Assembly (NCBI GenBank): GCA_014529385.2
Contig: CM043965.1
Coordinates: forward strand, 66,003,190 to 66,067,189
From: Adiantum capillus-veneris
Lineage: Eukaryota; Streptophyta; Polypodiopsida; Polypodiales; Pteridaceae
Length of the DNA stretch: 64,000 nt
Direction: 5' to 3'
Shown here: positions 24,152 through 36,091 of the stretch, in pieces
Position numbering within the stretch: position 1 is the stretch's first letter
Layout of the letters: each line of letters begins with the position of its first letter
Position numbers and translations under genes: made by a program
Notes under the pieces: generated by a model
Told to the model about the DNA's origin: nothing
Database searches by the model: none
What the model saw: the letters and a program-made list of their open reading frames with translations, nothing else

Positions 24152-26289
24152 TCAATGCGGAAAGCTCTTCTTACGGCCTAGGCAATTGCAGCTAACTACA
24201 GATGTCATCATCGATGATGAGATGTCGACCCCTCTTCAAGAATCACAGCTTACAATGGAGAGTAGTCCGGTTGACTACAACTTCCTTGACATGCGTCAAG
24301 AGTTAGATTTGCAGGTGGTGGTACATAAAGAGTGGCTCAAGAGGATTGGGTTACTTCAGTTTGCAATGTTACCCTAGAAACATTGGAAAAACAATCAATC
24401 CCTGATGATTTTGTTAAGTCATATTCAAGATACCAAAGGTAACATCTTTGGCAGTTTTTGGATAGGCCTTGAATTGATAAGTTCAGTATTTCACCTTCAC
24501 TTGGAGGATGATAACTCATGGGTAGAGCTTCAGGTGCCTTAATGGAGTCAGAATTTGGTCACGAACAGGGGAATAGGGGTTATTATCCAATAAGCAAATT
24601 GCAGAATCCATACAGATTTCAACAAATTAAATGGTTTTTTGGAAAAGGCTTGTGTGTTGGTAAAGCTGGAATACATTTCTAAAGAGAAGTATGCTCTTCT
24701 TAATGTTGCAAAATGTGGTAGACAAATTGGTTGGGCCAACTTATTGTGTCAAAGGATAAGCTCAGAGGTGTTTTAGAAAAAGAAACAAAAGGATAGATCT
24801 ACCAAGATTGGGGATTTCCTGATTTTCCTACAGGTTCATGTTATGAGTATGACCACATTGACGGGTTTAAGTGGCCGGGACTTTGTTTTTAGGGGACAGA
24901 TTGAAGGTAACAAAGAAGCAGAAGTGGGCAGTTCTCATGGAGAGCATAGGACAAAGAAACTGCAGGATTTTCAAGACCAAGACAGGACACTCTCAAAGAC
25001 TGAGCAGAAGGAAGAAAATCTATGGAAAAGTTTCGGAGATCAATTTGATACTGATCTAGATACTTTGATGCAGGTCATTTTTTTTCTTCTAAGTCATCCT
25101 TGAAGTTGAAGAGGAGGAAAATGGAGAGTCCTGTAGAGCAGAAGTCAAACCAGATTTGTGGGAAGGTGTACTGCTCAGTAAGTTTGGAAATCAAATAACA
25201 ATTTCTAAGGTTTATAAAGCTCTTGACCTTGTTAGAAACTTTGCATCACAGAGCCAACTGAATAGCTCAGTGCTCCAAAGAGAGAAGTTTCAGTTGGAAA
25301 CTCAGATTACTCAACTACAAACTATTTCTAAAAGAACTGAGGAGGATGCCAAGCTGATTTCAGATCAGGAGGGTATTATTGCTAAACTGAAAGGATGACT
25401 TACTGAGTGCTAACAATTCTGTGGAGTTTTATAGAACTCAGTTGCAAAGAAGGGAAAAGTCATCAGACATCATTCAATCCTGGAAGGAACAGTGGATGTC
25501 AACCTTAAATAATCAATTGGAAATCTTGGGTAATGATTACTCTAAATTACAATCTGATAACAGTGTACTTCTTAGCAGGGTTCAGGCTTGTTAGGAACTG
25601 GAAACAAAATTGAGGAAATGTTTGATGAGGATTTGGATCTAGATGGTTGGTATTTGTTACCCCATGATGTTGAAGTATTGAAGAATAAAGTAAGAAAACA
25701 AGGAGAACGGGTATCGTTGGAATTAAGAAAGAGAATGATCTCTTTAGTAAATATTGCATACCAAACTTTTGCAAAGGAAGAGGAGCAAGATGAGTATATA
25801 CTTCTTCAAAAATAGTATGATGATCTTAGAAAGGAGTTTGATGATCTCAAGGTACAGAAAACTTCAGATCTCTTGCAGGAACAAAAAACTAAATAGGGCA
25901 GAATCCATCAGATGACTGTAGAACAGGCACATGGCCTTTAGGGAACAAAGGACTTCCACATTCTTGTGAACGTAGTAGAGACACATGAGGCTCTGAATTT
26001 GGATGTAACAGCACCTGTTGTTGAGCAGGTTATCGATCTGACCCTGAAGGAGTTGGAGGCAAGTGCAGGTGCTGTAGCAGAGGTTGTTCAAGACATTTTG
26101 GGCAAAGAAGATGTAATTGGGAAGTTTCCAGATTGCTAGCAAGAGGAAAACTTGAAGAGCAATGAGGAGGAGGTTGCAATAACCACGGGGGATGAAACTA
26201 GACCTGCAAAATTGACACATTCATTAGTTTCCTTAGAGGAGCCTGTGAAGGAGTTACCACGGGATTCTGATATTCAGTCACTAGAATAG
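24152..26289 (+). pseudogene. Main part of the extra 3' ORF of the outer element, coiled-coil rich, function unknown
   Basis: Between the nested element and the 3' LTR, the plus strand keeps long open stretches in related frames (24186-24377, 24843-25103, 25156-25398, 25588-25815 and about 25820-26289). The predicted product is acidic. It has heptad-like Leu/Ile/Gln stretches at about 25200-25400 (LETQITQLQTISKRTEED) and 25620-25890, and it ends in an acidic tail closing at 26287-26289. In Athila-type elements this position holds an env-like or other additional ORF. I see no signal peptide, transmembrane helix or recognised domain, so an envelope role is not supported. Stops and shifts make it a pseudogene. 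Confidence 0.55.
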
Positions 26290-26492
26290 TGTTTTTAAAC
26301 ACTAATGGGATGGGAGTTGTCTTATTGGTATGGCATTATGTATTTGTACAACTTGGATTCAGTGAGACAGGCACTGTACTTTGCATAGTGTTATAGTAAG
26401 TACTTAGAATTTTTTGTGGAACAAGGGATTAATGGGTGTCAAGTCAAATGTTTTTTGAGTCAAAAAACTTTTTGTCACCGGGTTGTGCCAGG

Positions 26493-26831
26493 TGTTAGCC
26501 TTAGATATTATTTTAGTTCGGTGTTAATTGAACCTTAGCCTTTAGTTTGAGTTTTAAGTAAGAAATAGGCTTGTACCCCTTGGATTCCGAAGGAAGTTAT
26601 TCTCGTGGCATGTTGTTACACGATGTTAAGAGAATGAATGGAATGAATGAGGGGTTCTGACTATGGAGTATTCAATTTTCTGTCTATTCTCTGTATTCAG
26701 TTTTTGTGTTGTTCATGAATTTACTACAGGTTGAACCAGTGCTGAAACTGTGTTGATTTTGTATTGAAGTGTTGAAATGCTTTGTATGGTAATTATATGC
26801 AATTCCTCAACCCCCTAATGCCTCAATAACA
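26493..26831 (+). repeat. 3' LTR of the outer gypsy element
   Basis: 339 bp, TG...CA ends, followed by target duplication agaca (26832-26836). It differs from the 5' LTR at roughly 28 positions plus small indels. A clear polypurine tract is not visible just upstream. Confidence 0.9.
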
Positions 26832-26836
26832 AGACA

Positions 26837-27269
26837 TATGTTGAAATAAAGAGCTTTCAATTGTGGTTGCAATGCCAATCGTGGATTTTCAATAGCACTT
26901 CAAACGAGGGAGATGCATGCATGAGAAGTAAGAGGGTATACAGAGTACTCAAAATGATAGAGCACTCACTTTCGTTATCCAAAAAAGTTAAGTTCAATTT
27001 GCAAAATTTGCCCTTTATACTTTGCCAATGGCCAAAATCTGATCCTTTTGGCCAATATGGCTCATAGAATTAGCAAACTAAGTGCCCTGGGTAATGAAGT
27101 ACAAGAAGTTGGAAGCCATTATACCCAATATAATCACAAATGTTCATATATACAACCATAAAAATAATTATTATAGTTGTTAATCCTGCTTCAATCACAC
27201 ATGATCCTGCTTTCAGTGGCATGTGTTAGATTAAATGCTGAAAAACACAAAGCATTTTCATGGGTCGAA
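26837..27269. other. Non-coding spacer, nothing identified
   Basis: AT-rich. The 68-codon ORF at 26861 has no recognisable motif. Confidence 0.4.
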
Positions 27270-28180
27270 CCATAAGTACCAACAGGATGGAAAATAAATC
27301 ATGTACATTGTTTGCTTCTTCAGTCGGTGGAAATGAAGAGCCAATTGTTGTAGTCATAGATGATTCTTTGTTCATTCTCTTGTTGGTAGCGGAAACAATT
27401 GTTCAAATGATGGCCATGTCTCTTGGAATGGGTGCAAAAGACATCTCTCTTGTCTCCAAGTGGTCGTGGTTTTGGAGTGTTTTGTTGAAGCGGCTAAAGA
27501 GTGTGAGCCCAATGATGGCTTTGATATTTCCAAGGTTTTTCTTTGCCCTTGTAGTGAGTCATAAAGGCTTGGGAGTCAAGTTGGTCAATATTTTTGTGTT
27601 TGATATTTTTTGGAGAAGCAAATCAAGAAGCTCTTAGAAGGAGAGGCTAGCACCATATTGTAGATTTAGGCTAAAGTATGTGTGAAAAAATGTGGTAGGA
27701 TCTGGGAAGTCAGATGAGTGTGTGGGTGCTTATTTTCTTACTTGTGACCCATCTATGATTCTTTCGTAAAATTGGTAAACGTTCCCTAAGACTTTGCATT
27801 TTAATGAGATGGTATGTCACAGATTTCCCTTCATGTGTTCTTGATAAATTTAATTACCTCATTAAATACGCAATCTTGGCCTAATTTTCAATTTGGGACA
27901 TGGATTTAAGGGCATCCCAAGCTTGTTTCAAGGTTTAACTAGACCTATTGTAGGGAATGATTGCTTGTTTTAGGGTAAGAAAGACTATGGAGAGGACAAG
28001 GACATCTCGGGGTTGGAAAACTCTGCACTCTTGGGCCGTGGGTATGCAATAGGTGTAAACGGGGTTAGGTTTCTAGCCGATGACTATGTCCCAAACATTT
28101 TTAGAAACTAACACATTTTCTAGCATAAAACTCTTAAGTAGAAATTAGAGCCAACAAGTAGGCCCTACCAATATTTTTGA
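27270..28180 (-). pseudogene. Ty1/copia gag remnant (UBN2-like) with damaged zinc knuckle
   Basis: The minus strand from about 28160 reads a Gag core: KSFMLENVLVSKNVWDIVIG, then TLKQAWDALKSMSQIEN, then EGKSVTYHLIKMQSLRERL and LPRSY, the usual order of copia UBN2 domains. Further down (near 27430) a zinc knuckle reads CTHSKRHGHHLNNC, in which the second Cys of CCHC is Ser. Several stops and a frameshift interrupt it. No LTR or pol is joined to it here. Confidence 0.6.
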
Positions 28181-28254
28181 GGTGTTGGATTAAGGGGAAT
28201 CCATAGAGATGCTTCTTGTGGCTTTTAGGGAAAAAGTGAAGGTGTTGGCACGTG

Positions 28255-28372
28255 GAAGAGAGAGAAAGACAGAGAGAGAAAGAGAGAGAGAATGGCCATA
28301 GGGTATTTGAGGAGAAAAATGGCACATATGACACGTACAGAGAGAGAGAGGGAGAGAGAGAGAGAGAGAGTT
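28255..28372. repeat. Imperfect (GA)n tract
   Basis: Interrupted GA-rich stretches at 28255-28290 and 28339-28371. ORFs with ERERER or SLSLSL here are artefacts. Confidence 0.85.
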
Positions 28373-28450
28373 GTTTTTATCAGCCTTTCCACGTGCAGGC
28401 ATGGGAAAATTACCAAAATATCACTCTAGTTTGTGTAAATTCCCAAAATA

Positions 28451-28579
<129 letters not shown>

Positions 28580-28602
28580 GTGCTTTGCACATCAAGGAGA
28601 TG

Positions 28603-29110
28603 GATCTAGGAAGCACCAGGTGGAGCGCCAGTAGGGGAGATTATCCCGACTATCGAGCAGTAGGGGAGTCTCCGCCTATAGCTACAATGCGAGAGCTTGC
28701 CGTGGTTTGGGGTGGACGGTGCAGAGGAAATGGGAAGGACTGTGCAGAGGAGACGGATTTGGAAGCACGAGGTGGAGCACTAGTAGGGGAGATGATGTCC
28801 GAGTATCAAGCAGGATGGGAGTGTGCGCATGTAGCCACACTAGGACGAGCTTGCAGTGGTTTGGGATGGAAGGTGCATAGGAGATCAGGGAGGGAGCATT
28901 TAGTCAGGTGTTGTGCTGCAAGTGGTGTATGTGTGTGTGTGTGTGCGTGCATGCATTGTGCTGCAATTGGTCATGGTGCAGAGCTACACAGGCGAGCTAC
29001 TGGCGAGTTGGAGCAAGGGTGTAGCAAAACTCTGATGAATGGTGTGCGCTGAAATTCTAGGGTGACGAGAAGGCGAGCTACTGGCGAGCTAGAGCAAGGG
29101 AGAGGGCAAG
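28603..29110. repeat. GC-richer tandem duplications (about 146 bp and about 85 bp)
   Basis: The block starting GGAAGCACCAGGTGGAGC at about 28609 recurs with changes at about 28758, each copy running to GGTGCAKAGG. A second duplicated motif, GCGAGCTACTGGCGAG, occurs at about 28992 and 29073. No protein family is recognised in any frame. Confidence 0.65.
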
Positions 29111-30257
29111 AAGAGCGTGAGGGGTGAGAAGTGGCATGGAGAATCCTTGCATCCAGCAGCACAGTTCCTCTGTGTGCAATAGGAAGTGGACCTGCAGCGA
29201 GGGGACGGGGGGTCCTGCCGACAGGGTTCAAAGCTTTAGAAGAGAGTCAAAAGTGGGGGTCTATGGGTCCGTGAGAACAGGGGGGATAGAGATCAAATTA
29301 ACCTCTTGCTAAACGAATGAGAGGGAATTTCAGCGTGATTCCGCTTAATGAATTGAGTGTAGACCCAGTATATACGTATCTTGTGTCATAAATTGAATGC
29401 CAAAAAGCAGATACTTGCCTTATGAGATGCAATTTGCCAAAATGCCATAAATATTTAAGAGCTAGTTGTATGGGTCAAATATTGACAAAAGGCTACTTGC
29501 CTTCACTTTTTGGTTTGTTGCAAGGAGAATTGCCGACAGTTCCCTAATCAGAGTGCACCAAATGGTAAAAGTTGATGATGGACAAAGCTCTTGAGCGAGG
29601 AGGGGCTACAAGTGGTGAGTATTAGGAGCAGTGTTTGGGAAAAACATTTTTGCAACAATATACATTTCCTTTCAATGGATTCTCCAAGGGGAAGTTTTGA
29701 AAACTTGAGCTAACTTTACACTTGTTTCCTCAAACATCAGACATGAATTTTTCTTTTCCTCTTCTTCTCAACTGATACTTTTGGATTTGAAAGCGGCATG
29801 ATTGTAAGCTAAGACACACTTTTCCCAAACATTGAGATAAGACATGCTTTTCTCGAATATTGGCCAAGAGAAAAGAGGGTTTGTTGTTGTTATCCAAAGG
29901 CAACAATAGGGCGAGCAAGCAAGTGCTTGACTTTGGAACACTACCACAACCACTTAACATGGAGGGAGGTGAGCGACAACAACGATGTAAGGATGGTGGA
30001 GTGTTGCCTCATCAAGGACACCATGTAGATGCTCAGAGAATTGAACAATCACCTAGAAAATACCATAGGTTTGGCTATAACGGGTTTGGAGTTATCTATC
30101 TCACATGATCGTTAATTAGTTTAGGTTGTTTTGATGGCCAACAACCAAAGATAAGGTCAGAGCAAGCAATGACGTGCTCTAGTAGAGGTGGTAGGATAGA
30201 ATAAAGCTCCAAAAATAATGAAACAACATTCAATAATTTAATATGATGAGATTAATC
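29111..30257. other. Gene-poor stretch, nothing identified
   Basis: Only short ORFs (for example 29860-30108) without motifs. Confidence 0.4.
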
Positions 30258-30740
30258 TTAATTTGATGTGATGGCACTAGTGAGCTCTTTTTTGAATGGT
30301 GGTTCAATCTTTAGGTAGCTAGGGTAAATATGATTAATTTCTTCTGAGAATGTTTTATTGTTGAGGCTTAATATGTTATCCATATATCTATAAGTGTGCT
30401 TGAATAGTAAAAGTTTATGATAGTTGATTTTATCACTCATGGTTTTGAGAAACCATTTGTATTCAAAGAAGGCTAAGTATAAATTACATATAAGGGGTGA
30501 ACAGGAAAAACCCATAGGAATGCCAGGCATTGTTTAAAGCATTGTCCTCCAAAGAGAATAGTGCAGTTATCGAGGACAAATCAAGTTTACAAGTGCAGAT
30601 ATGCCTGCCAAAAGTATCAAAATCATTACAAAAAGGGATATATTTATCACAAGCACAATCAAGAACGGTGTTGTGTCGTAACAAATCATTACTGTAGACA
30701 AGATTCTTAATAGGTTGTTGATACTTCCAACCAATAAGTA
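30258..30740 (-). pseudogene. Penelope-like element reverse transcriptase remnant with internal deletion
   Basis: Minus-strand frame 30530-30258 reads GIPMGFSCSPLICNLYLAFF, then YRYMDNILSLNNKTF and INHIYPSYLKIE. These are the consecutive RT motifs of Penelope-like elements (GIPMG-x-C-x-PL, RY-x-D-D-x-L, YP-x-x-L). The second catalytic Asp reads Asn (YMDN). Just upstream, 30740-30540 in another frame, WKYQQPIKN, CACD and FGRHICTCKLDLS fit the conserved N-terminal CxC...GH-x-x-T-x-DL block. About 200 residues that normally separate the two blocks are missing. Penelope-like elements are uncommon in plants. Confidence 0.6.
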
Positions 30741-31074
30741 TAGGGTTTCCAAAAAGTAAGTCAAAACACTAACAAAATAATGTCTTTGGGTGCACCCAAT
30801 CCAGAAGTTCATTTTGGAAAAGACAATTTCATAAATATACTCCTTGCGAGAAGTCTTCTTAGTAAGATGCATCCTTCCACATGGGCCAAAAGAAACCTGC
30901 ACAACATAAGTGATCATAAGTCAAGGAGGTGTCGGATAGGGGTGTTTCTTCCTCTTGTCCTAGTAAAGCTACAAGATTTTCCTCTGTTAAAATTAGAAGA
31001 AGAACTAGGTGTCAAAAACGATGTGAATGTATTATTGGGGGTGAGTTGGATCTTCGAGAGACAAAATCAGGAAA

Positions 31075-31077
<3 letters not shown>

Positions 31078-31127
<50 letters not shown>

Positions 31128-31156
31128 GAGACAAAGAGCGAGAGAGAAAGAGAGAG

Positions 31157-31218
<62 letters not shown>

Positions 31219-31300
31219 GAGTGTGTGTGGGAGGAGGGGGGAGAGAGAGACAAGTGAGAGAAAGAGAGACAAAATCAGCAAAATAAAGAGAGACAAAGAG

Positions 31301-31364
<64 letters not shown>

Positions 31365-31562
31365 GAGGTCCTTGAGTAGCCCATTGGAGGGAAGAGTGAG
31401 GGGAGAACCGGCGGCAATGGGCGGTGGTGGTAGGAGGAGGAGTGGAAAATGGTGGTAGTGAGCTAACACCACCAACCACCGATGGTGGGCTAGGGTGTTG
31501 GTGGTCATGGGTGGTAAGGGGTTGCAATGGGAGGTAGAGGGGGTTGGGGGGGGGGGGGGGGG
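31078..31562. repeat. Compound (GA)n tracts and a poly-G run
   Basis: Nearly continuous GA repeats at 31078-31136, 31141-31218 and 31303-31360, with interruptions, followed by G16 at 31547-31562. The purine-rich strand is the plus strand. Confidence 0.9.
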
Positions 31563-31801
31563 TGGAACTTGCTCTAAAGCTCACTCCACTGAGCTCGCTC
31601 CATAACCACCCCCATTGGGGCTGGCTAAAGAGTTAGGTCTTTTTAGCGAGGGGGAGTCATCATCTTCAATATACGGCTTGAGTAAACTGGTGATAATATT
31701 AACACCTTTTTAATTGGCATAATGGTCAAATATTTCCTTGGTTCATCAGATTTCAGTTCTTTAAGGATATCCAGCATAAGCCCACAAAAAATATCGAAAG
31801 C

Positions 31802-32809
31802 AATTTATTCTTGGCTCCCTAACCAAGACCAAATAAGGGATAGATGAAAGTCCATTGGCTTCTCGGGGGAGAGCTGGTCAAGATGGTTGAGGATAAACCA
31901 GATAGCATGGTCAAACCACATAATGCTAGATTCGCATGATGCTAAATTTAGGGTCAAGAAACTTGCAAGCACATTTAACATATGGCCAAAATACATTCCA
32001 GATTGATTTCGTATAGAAGTCAAGGTTACTTTTAGCAAACTCCATGTTCCCTTTTGTCCAAATGTACAATCTTGTATTAGAAGAGCATTTGGAATGGTCA
32101 ATAAAGTAAAGGTTGAAGGGGGCCTTAATGAGTTCTCCTTTGTCTAAGAATTGTCCTTCTTTCAAAATTCTGAGTCTACAATCCTCCACTGTGGAGGCAG
32201 GTTTCACTAAGAATTGGTGCCAGGAAGGCTTTGTTAGGTAAAACCCAGAGCTGATGGTCCACTCCAAAAGATTCAGTTTCAATTTTTCTAACTAGTAGGA
32301 AAGGAAAAACCTTGGACAATACCATTTCCAAAAGATTAGAGTCACTAAGGGAGCAAAGATTGTTTTGAAACTCCTTGACAGCTTCAAGTGCCGCGCTATC
32401 TCTGCAAAAGTGCCACCGGTTTGAGGGATAGTCGAAGCAGCAGGGGTACTGATAAAAGATGGATTGAGGCCACATAATTTTTTCAAAAAGTAAGATAGGT
32501 CCACCCCAGAAGAAGAGAACAGGGCTAGCTCTTGCTGACATGTACAGAAAGTATAGGTAACTGGGCTATGTAATGGGAAATCATAGTAACCCCATCTTTG
32601 GAATCCTTGTCCAAGGTAGCCAAAATCTTGACCCAATCATTGAAAGAAAGCATGTGTAAGATAGATAACTTTTTATCCGAATCAAGAGCCGAATCATAGA
32701 TTAATTGAGAAGCATCCAGACTGCAAATACATCTGAGGACAAGAGAGGTTGCCACAGAGAGGGGCTCAGAGGATAATTCCAAGCCTTGCAAGAGAGCAAG
32801 GGTATGCAA
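31802..32809 (-). pseudogene. Decayed unidentified coding sequence
   Basis: Overlapping minus-strand frames (32809-32525, 32636-32292, 32541-32176, 32282-31926 and 32101-31805) join into one protein-like reading with about four frame changes. Typical pieces are SLDASQLIYDSALDSDKK, KEFQNNLCSLSDSNLLEMV and KCSSNTRLYIWTKGN. Normal amino-acid usage across successive frames suggests a real, frameshifted gene rather than chance. I do not recognise the family. It lies upstream of, and in the same orientation as, the Penelope-like remnant, but a link is only inference. Confidence 0.4.
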
Positions 32810-33713
32810 TAGACAAAATTATTAGTAAGCAAGGGATTACTTAGGGTAATAGGTAACACAACTTTTGGCCTGTCGAGCCAGATTAGGTCTAGTTCTAACA
32901 GCCATGGCTTTTTTTAGAGAATGGTCCTTTAGGTAAAACCTAATTTGTTCTAAAATCCTTGTATGATTCTCCAGGTCGTAGATCACTCTCATGTGAGATG
33001 TCAATCTAAAATGTTTGTGATCTTGAAAGTTAATAGAAAAATATATAATTAGTCATGTAGGTTGGGCCTGCACTCCTTAAACCGGCAAGTCAGAGACTAT
33101 AATAGCCGTGAGCAGGTATCCAAAATATTAGCCTAAGAGGGACCACCTAGCACCAACCAACCAAAAAAAGGAATTATAGGCAGTGGGTCCAACTTAAAAC
33201 TAAGATTCAAGCTAGTTTTTGAAGCCAACGTCTTGCTTTTCCCAAAGAGTTGGAAGAACCTTATGTATAAGACATGTGTGTAGCTATTTTTACTTATTAT
33301 AGACATAAATGAACTTTTACGCTCAAAAGATAGCTGGCTTTAGAAAAATTACAATGATTAGTACAAAAACAACTCACTCTTAGAATTTTCTTTGTACATG
33401 GCTATAAGAATGAGGTCTCATTCTAGTATACAATCAAAATAACCCATCAAAGAAGTAATTCCCAAGTAGCAGGAGCAAGTGAAGTCACAGAAAGTCATTT
33501 GCTTCAAGCCAAAAAAATTCCAAGAAAGGATAGAGTTCTCATTTGCATCCATTCAAACGAGACAACAGATACGTTAACCTTGAATGCGTTTTACCGGTGT
33601 TATTGGACTATATCAATTGTTATCCATGTCCAACTTACAACTTTTTAACTTTAAAACAGCCGTCTAGAGTGTATATGTAATCCAGTTTTAGTAAAGTATA
33701 AGATGTGTGTATT
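32810..33713. other. Gene-poor stretch, nothing identified
   Basis: AT-rich, no ORF of note, no repeat that I can align. Confidence 0.4.
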
Positions 33714-33717
33714 TTAA

Positions 33718-35037
33718 CACTAGGTTGGTAATGGGACACTTTTATGTCCTGTTAAGTGACCATTTTCCTTGAATTATGTCAAGAGTTTCAAAATGTATTT
33801 TGAGGTGCTATCTATCTAGAAATTTGTCTCATGAGCTGAAAAAAACTCGACATTTTTTTGGAATATCAATTCCATCTTTAACCTTGTCCTTGCACAACAT
33901 TTCACAACCTAAACTGTGTGAAAAAACGTGTCCTGTTTTTTGCTTTTTTCAACTTTTTGCAACTATACCACTCTAGAATTCATTTTGTGAGGTCTATAAT
34001 GCTAGAGAACTATCTTTAGTAGTCCTCAACATGTCCTGATGCTTCTAGGGAGAAATAAATATTAAAGTTGTAAGTTATGACCAAATTACAAAAATTGTCA
34101 AATCCTGTTTTTTAGCCAATTTTAGCCCTTCTATGATTTTTTTGGTGGATTTCATGATATCCAAATGAATTTTTTATTTTCTATGTCGCATATTGTAACA
34201 TAAAGCTAATATTCCTTGAGTTTTGGGGCACCTAATACCCTATTTTGCATAGTATACAACGATGGTTGATTTTTTCAATTATAGAAGAAAACTAAACATT
34301 CTAGTATATCAAGTATAGCTTTTTCAATATTGTTAGTTTCTTGTGACAACTACATGAATTTTGTAGGTAGTAACCATATCTAGTCATAAGGATCAAATTT
34401 AGCTAGATATTGAATAGTTTCTATGGGATTCTACAACTCATAATGTTGAACCCAGTTTTTTCATGTTTGCTGTATTTAGCACTTCATCTTTGTCCCCAAG
34501 ATTCCCCTTGGTAAGAGATGTATTATTCTTTTGACATGCTCCATGGCTCCTTATGAACATAAAGGACAATAGGGAACTAAGAAAACATGCATATATTATT
34601 TGTATTGAGCGTGGCTATAGAAACTTTGATGATAGGTTTGCAGAATGGTAAAAATTCAACTTTTTTGTACCTATTTATTTTGGAAAAACAAAAAATAGTG
34701 AGTGAGAAGCAATCATATGTTCTGATCACCAACCCATTGAAGTTAACTAGGGAATTTATCTCAAGTCCTACAAAAATCCCTAATCTTATTTTTATGCAAC
34801 AAAATGTAAGAAATTACTGTTTTGATGAAAATGCACTGGTCCATCAACTTTGGAGGCTTGGTGTGACCAAAAGATGAGAAATTTTACAAGTTTCTTATTT
34901 TTTCCATGTGTAGTAGGCCTTGAACTATAACCTCATGAAAGGATTTTACAAAATGAGTGGATCTACTATGGTTTTGGAGGTTTTTTTCAAAACCCTGAAA
35001 GGACACTTTTATGTCCTGTTAGGTTACCAACCTAGTG
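33718..35037. mobile_element. Non-autonomous DNA transposon-like element with terminal inverted repeats
   Basis: The left end CACTAGGTTGGTAA (33718-33731) is exactly repeated in inverse at the right end (35024-35037). A second, directly repeated block GGACACTTTTATGTCCTGTT lies just inside both ends (33735-33754 and 35001-35020). TTAA flanks both termini. The CACTA...TAGTG ends and subterminal repeats recall CACTA elements, which make 3-bp duplications; the flanks here read taa and tta in the 3-bp view, while TTAA would fit a 4-bp duplication as in piggyBac. There is no transposase ORF in the 1,320 bp. Confidence 0.6.
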
Positions 35038-35041
35038 TTAA

Positions 35042-36065
35042 ACCAATTTGTGTAAGAAAAGACAAAATCTCTTAGATTTATGAAATTAATTCTATGTAAG
35101 GTTCATATATAGCCCCATTTTTTAGTCCTTAAATAGATCATATATATCATTCTGATCAGAAGGCCACAACCCTTTTTGATCAAAGTGTCTCAAAAAAATT
35201 CCTCCCAACTCTTCTTTAAAAGTACCTAAAATGTTCTGTGAGTTAACTGTTTAGTTTAAAGCACCTCATTTAATATGTTTTCTTTTAATCGTCCATCTCC
35301 ATACAATCACAGTACTTTGATTTTCAGACTCAATCCTCAAATCCTTTTGTTTGGTCTAGCTATCAAAATTCGGACCAATATTTTAGGTTTAAACAAATTA
35401 CCAAGAACTAATTGAACACTCATTGCTCTACAACACTACTATACCAGCCAATGACATGTTTATACCTACAATAGGATATGGTTTGCCCAACCATACTGTT
35501 GTGATACAAAACCTATAAAAAATCAGTGATTTGGGCCGAGAAAGCGACATCCATAGTACAAACTCTAAAAAATACAGTTGATTGGCGCATTTTGTGCCAG
35601 AAGTATCACCCATAATAGGGCAAAGCAACCTTCCGACCATCCTACCCCCCCTTTTTTAAAGAAACTCGGGCAGCGCACTATCATCTTAATCAAGCCACAA
35701 ACCATTACCAGTACTCATTCTCAACATAACCATGTCCACCTCATATAAAACCTTCTTAAATCAGAGCAAGGTGTAGTAACCAACACCAGGTGTTTTATCC
35801 CTTCAACACATTGATGAGAGAATATCTGAATCAGATCATCATAAAAAAACAACAAACTCAAATTTTTGGCAGAGAATGACTATTAGAGTCATAAACTATG
35901 CTTTTGAAGGAGATCTGTATACGTAACAAGGAACTTATTTTTATACAAATATTATCATATGTTGCAACCTGTAATGTGAGCAACCAGGGTCAAGAGTCCT
36001 TATAGAACCATCAATCATACTATGCTACACTATATAAAGAAACAAAACGTCTGGTGCGAAAAAAA
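35042..36065. other. Gene-poor stretch, nothing identified
   Basis: No ORF above 70 codons. AT-rich. Confidence 0.4.
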
Positions 36066-36091
36066 CCAGTAAAAAAGTACTTTTTTACTGG
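36066..36091. repeat. Perfect 26-bp palindrome
   Basis: Half-site CCAGTAAAAAAGT is followed directly by its reverse complement, with GTAC at the centre. Confidence 0.9.

Larger units (their letters stand above)
8515..26831 (+). mobile_element. Ty3/gypsy Athila/Tat-like LTR retrotransposon, decayed, split by a nested element
   Basis: LTRs at 8515-8854 and 26493-26831 both begin TGTTAGCC and end AATAACA. They are flanked by the 5-bp target duplication agaca (8510-8514 and 26832-26836). Without the nested 8.8-kb element the copy is about 9.5 kb. The order is gag, protease, reverse transcriptase, RNase H, integrase, then a long extra 3' ORF, as in the Athila/Tat group. The reverse transcriptase phrases SFLDGFSGYNQ and VFLDDFSV fit that group. 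By hand alignment the LTRs differ at roughly 8 percent of sites, so the insertion is old. Numerous stops and frameshifts make it non-autonomous. Confidence 0.88.

Noticed and set aside
27260-27637. 125-codon plus-strand ORF
   Set aside because: Antisense shadow of the copia gag zinc-knuckle region.
31012-31584. 190-codon minus-strand ORF rich in SLSLS
   Set aside because: Translation of (CT)n tracts.
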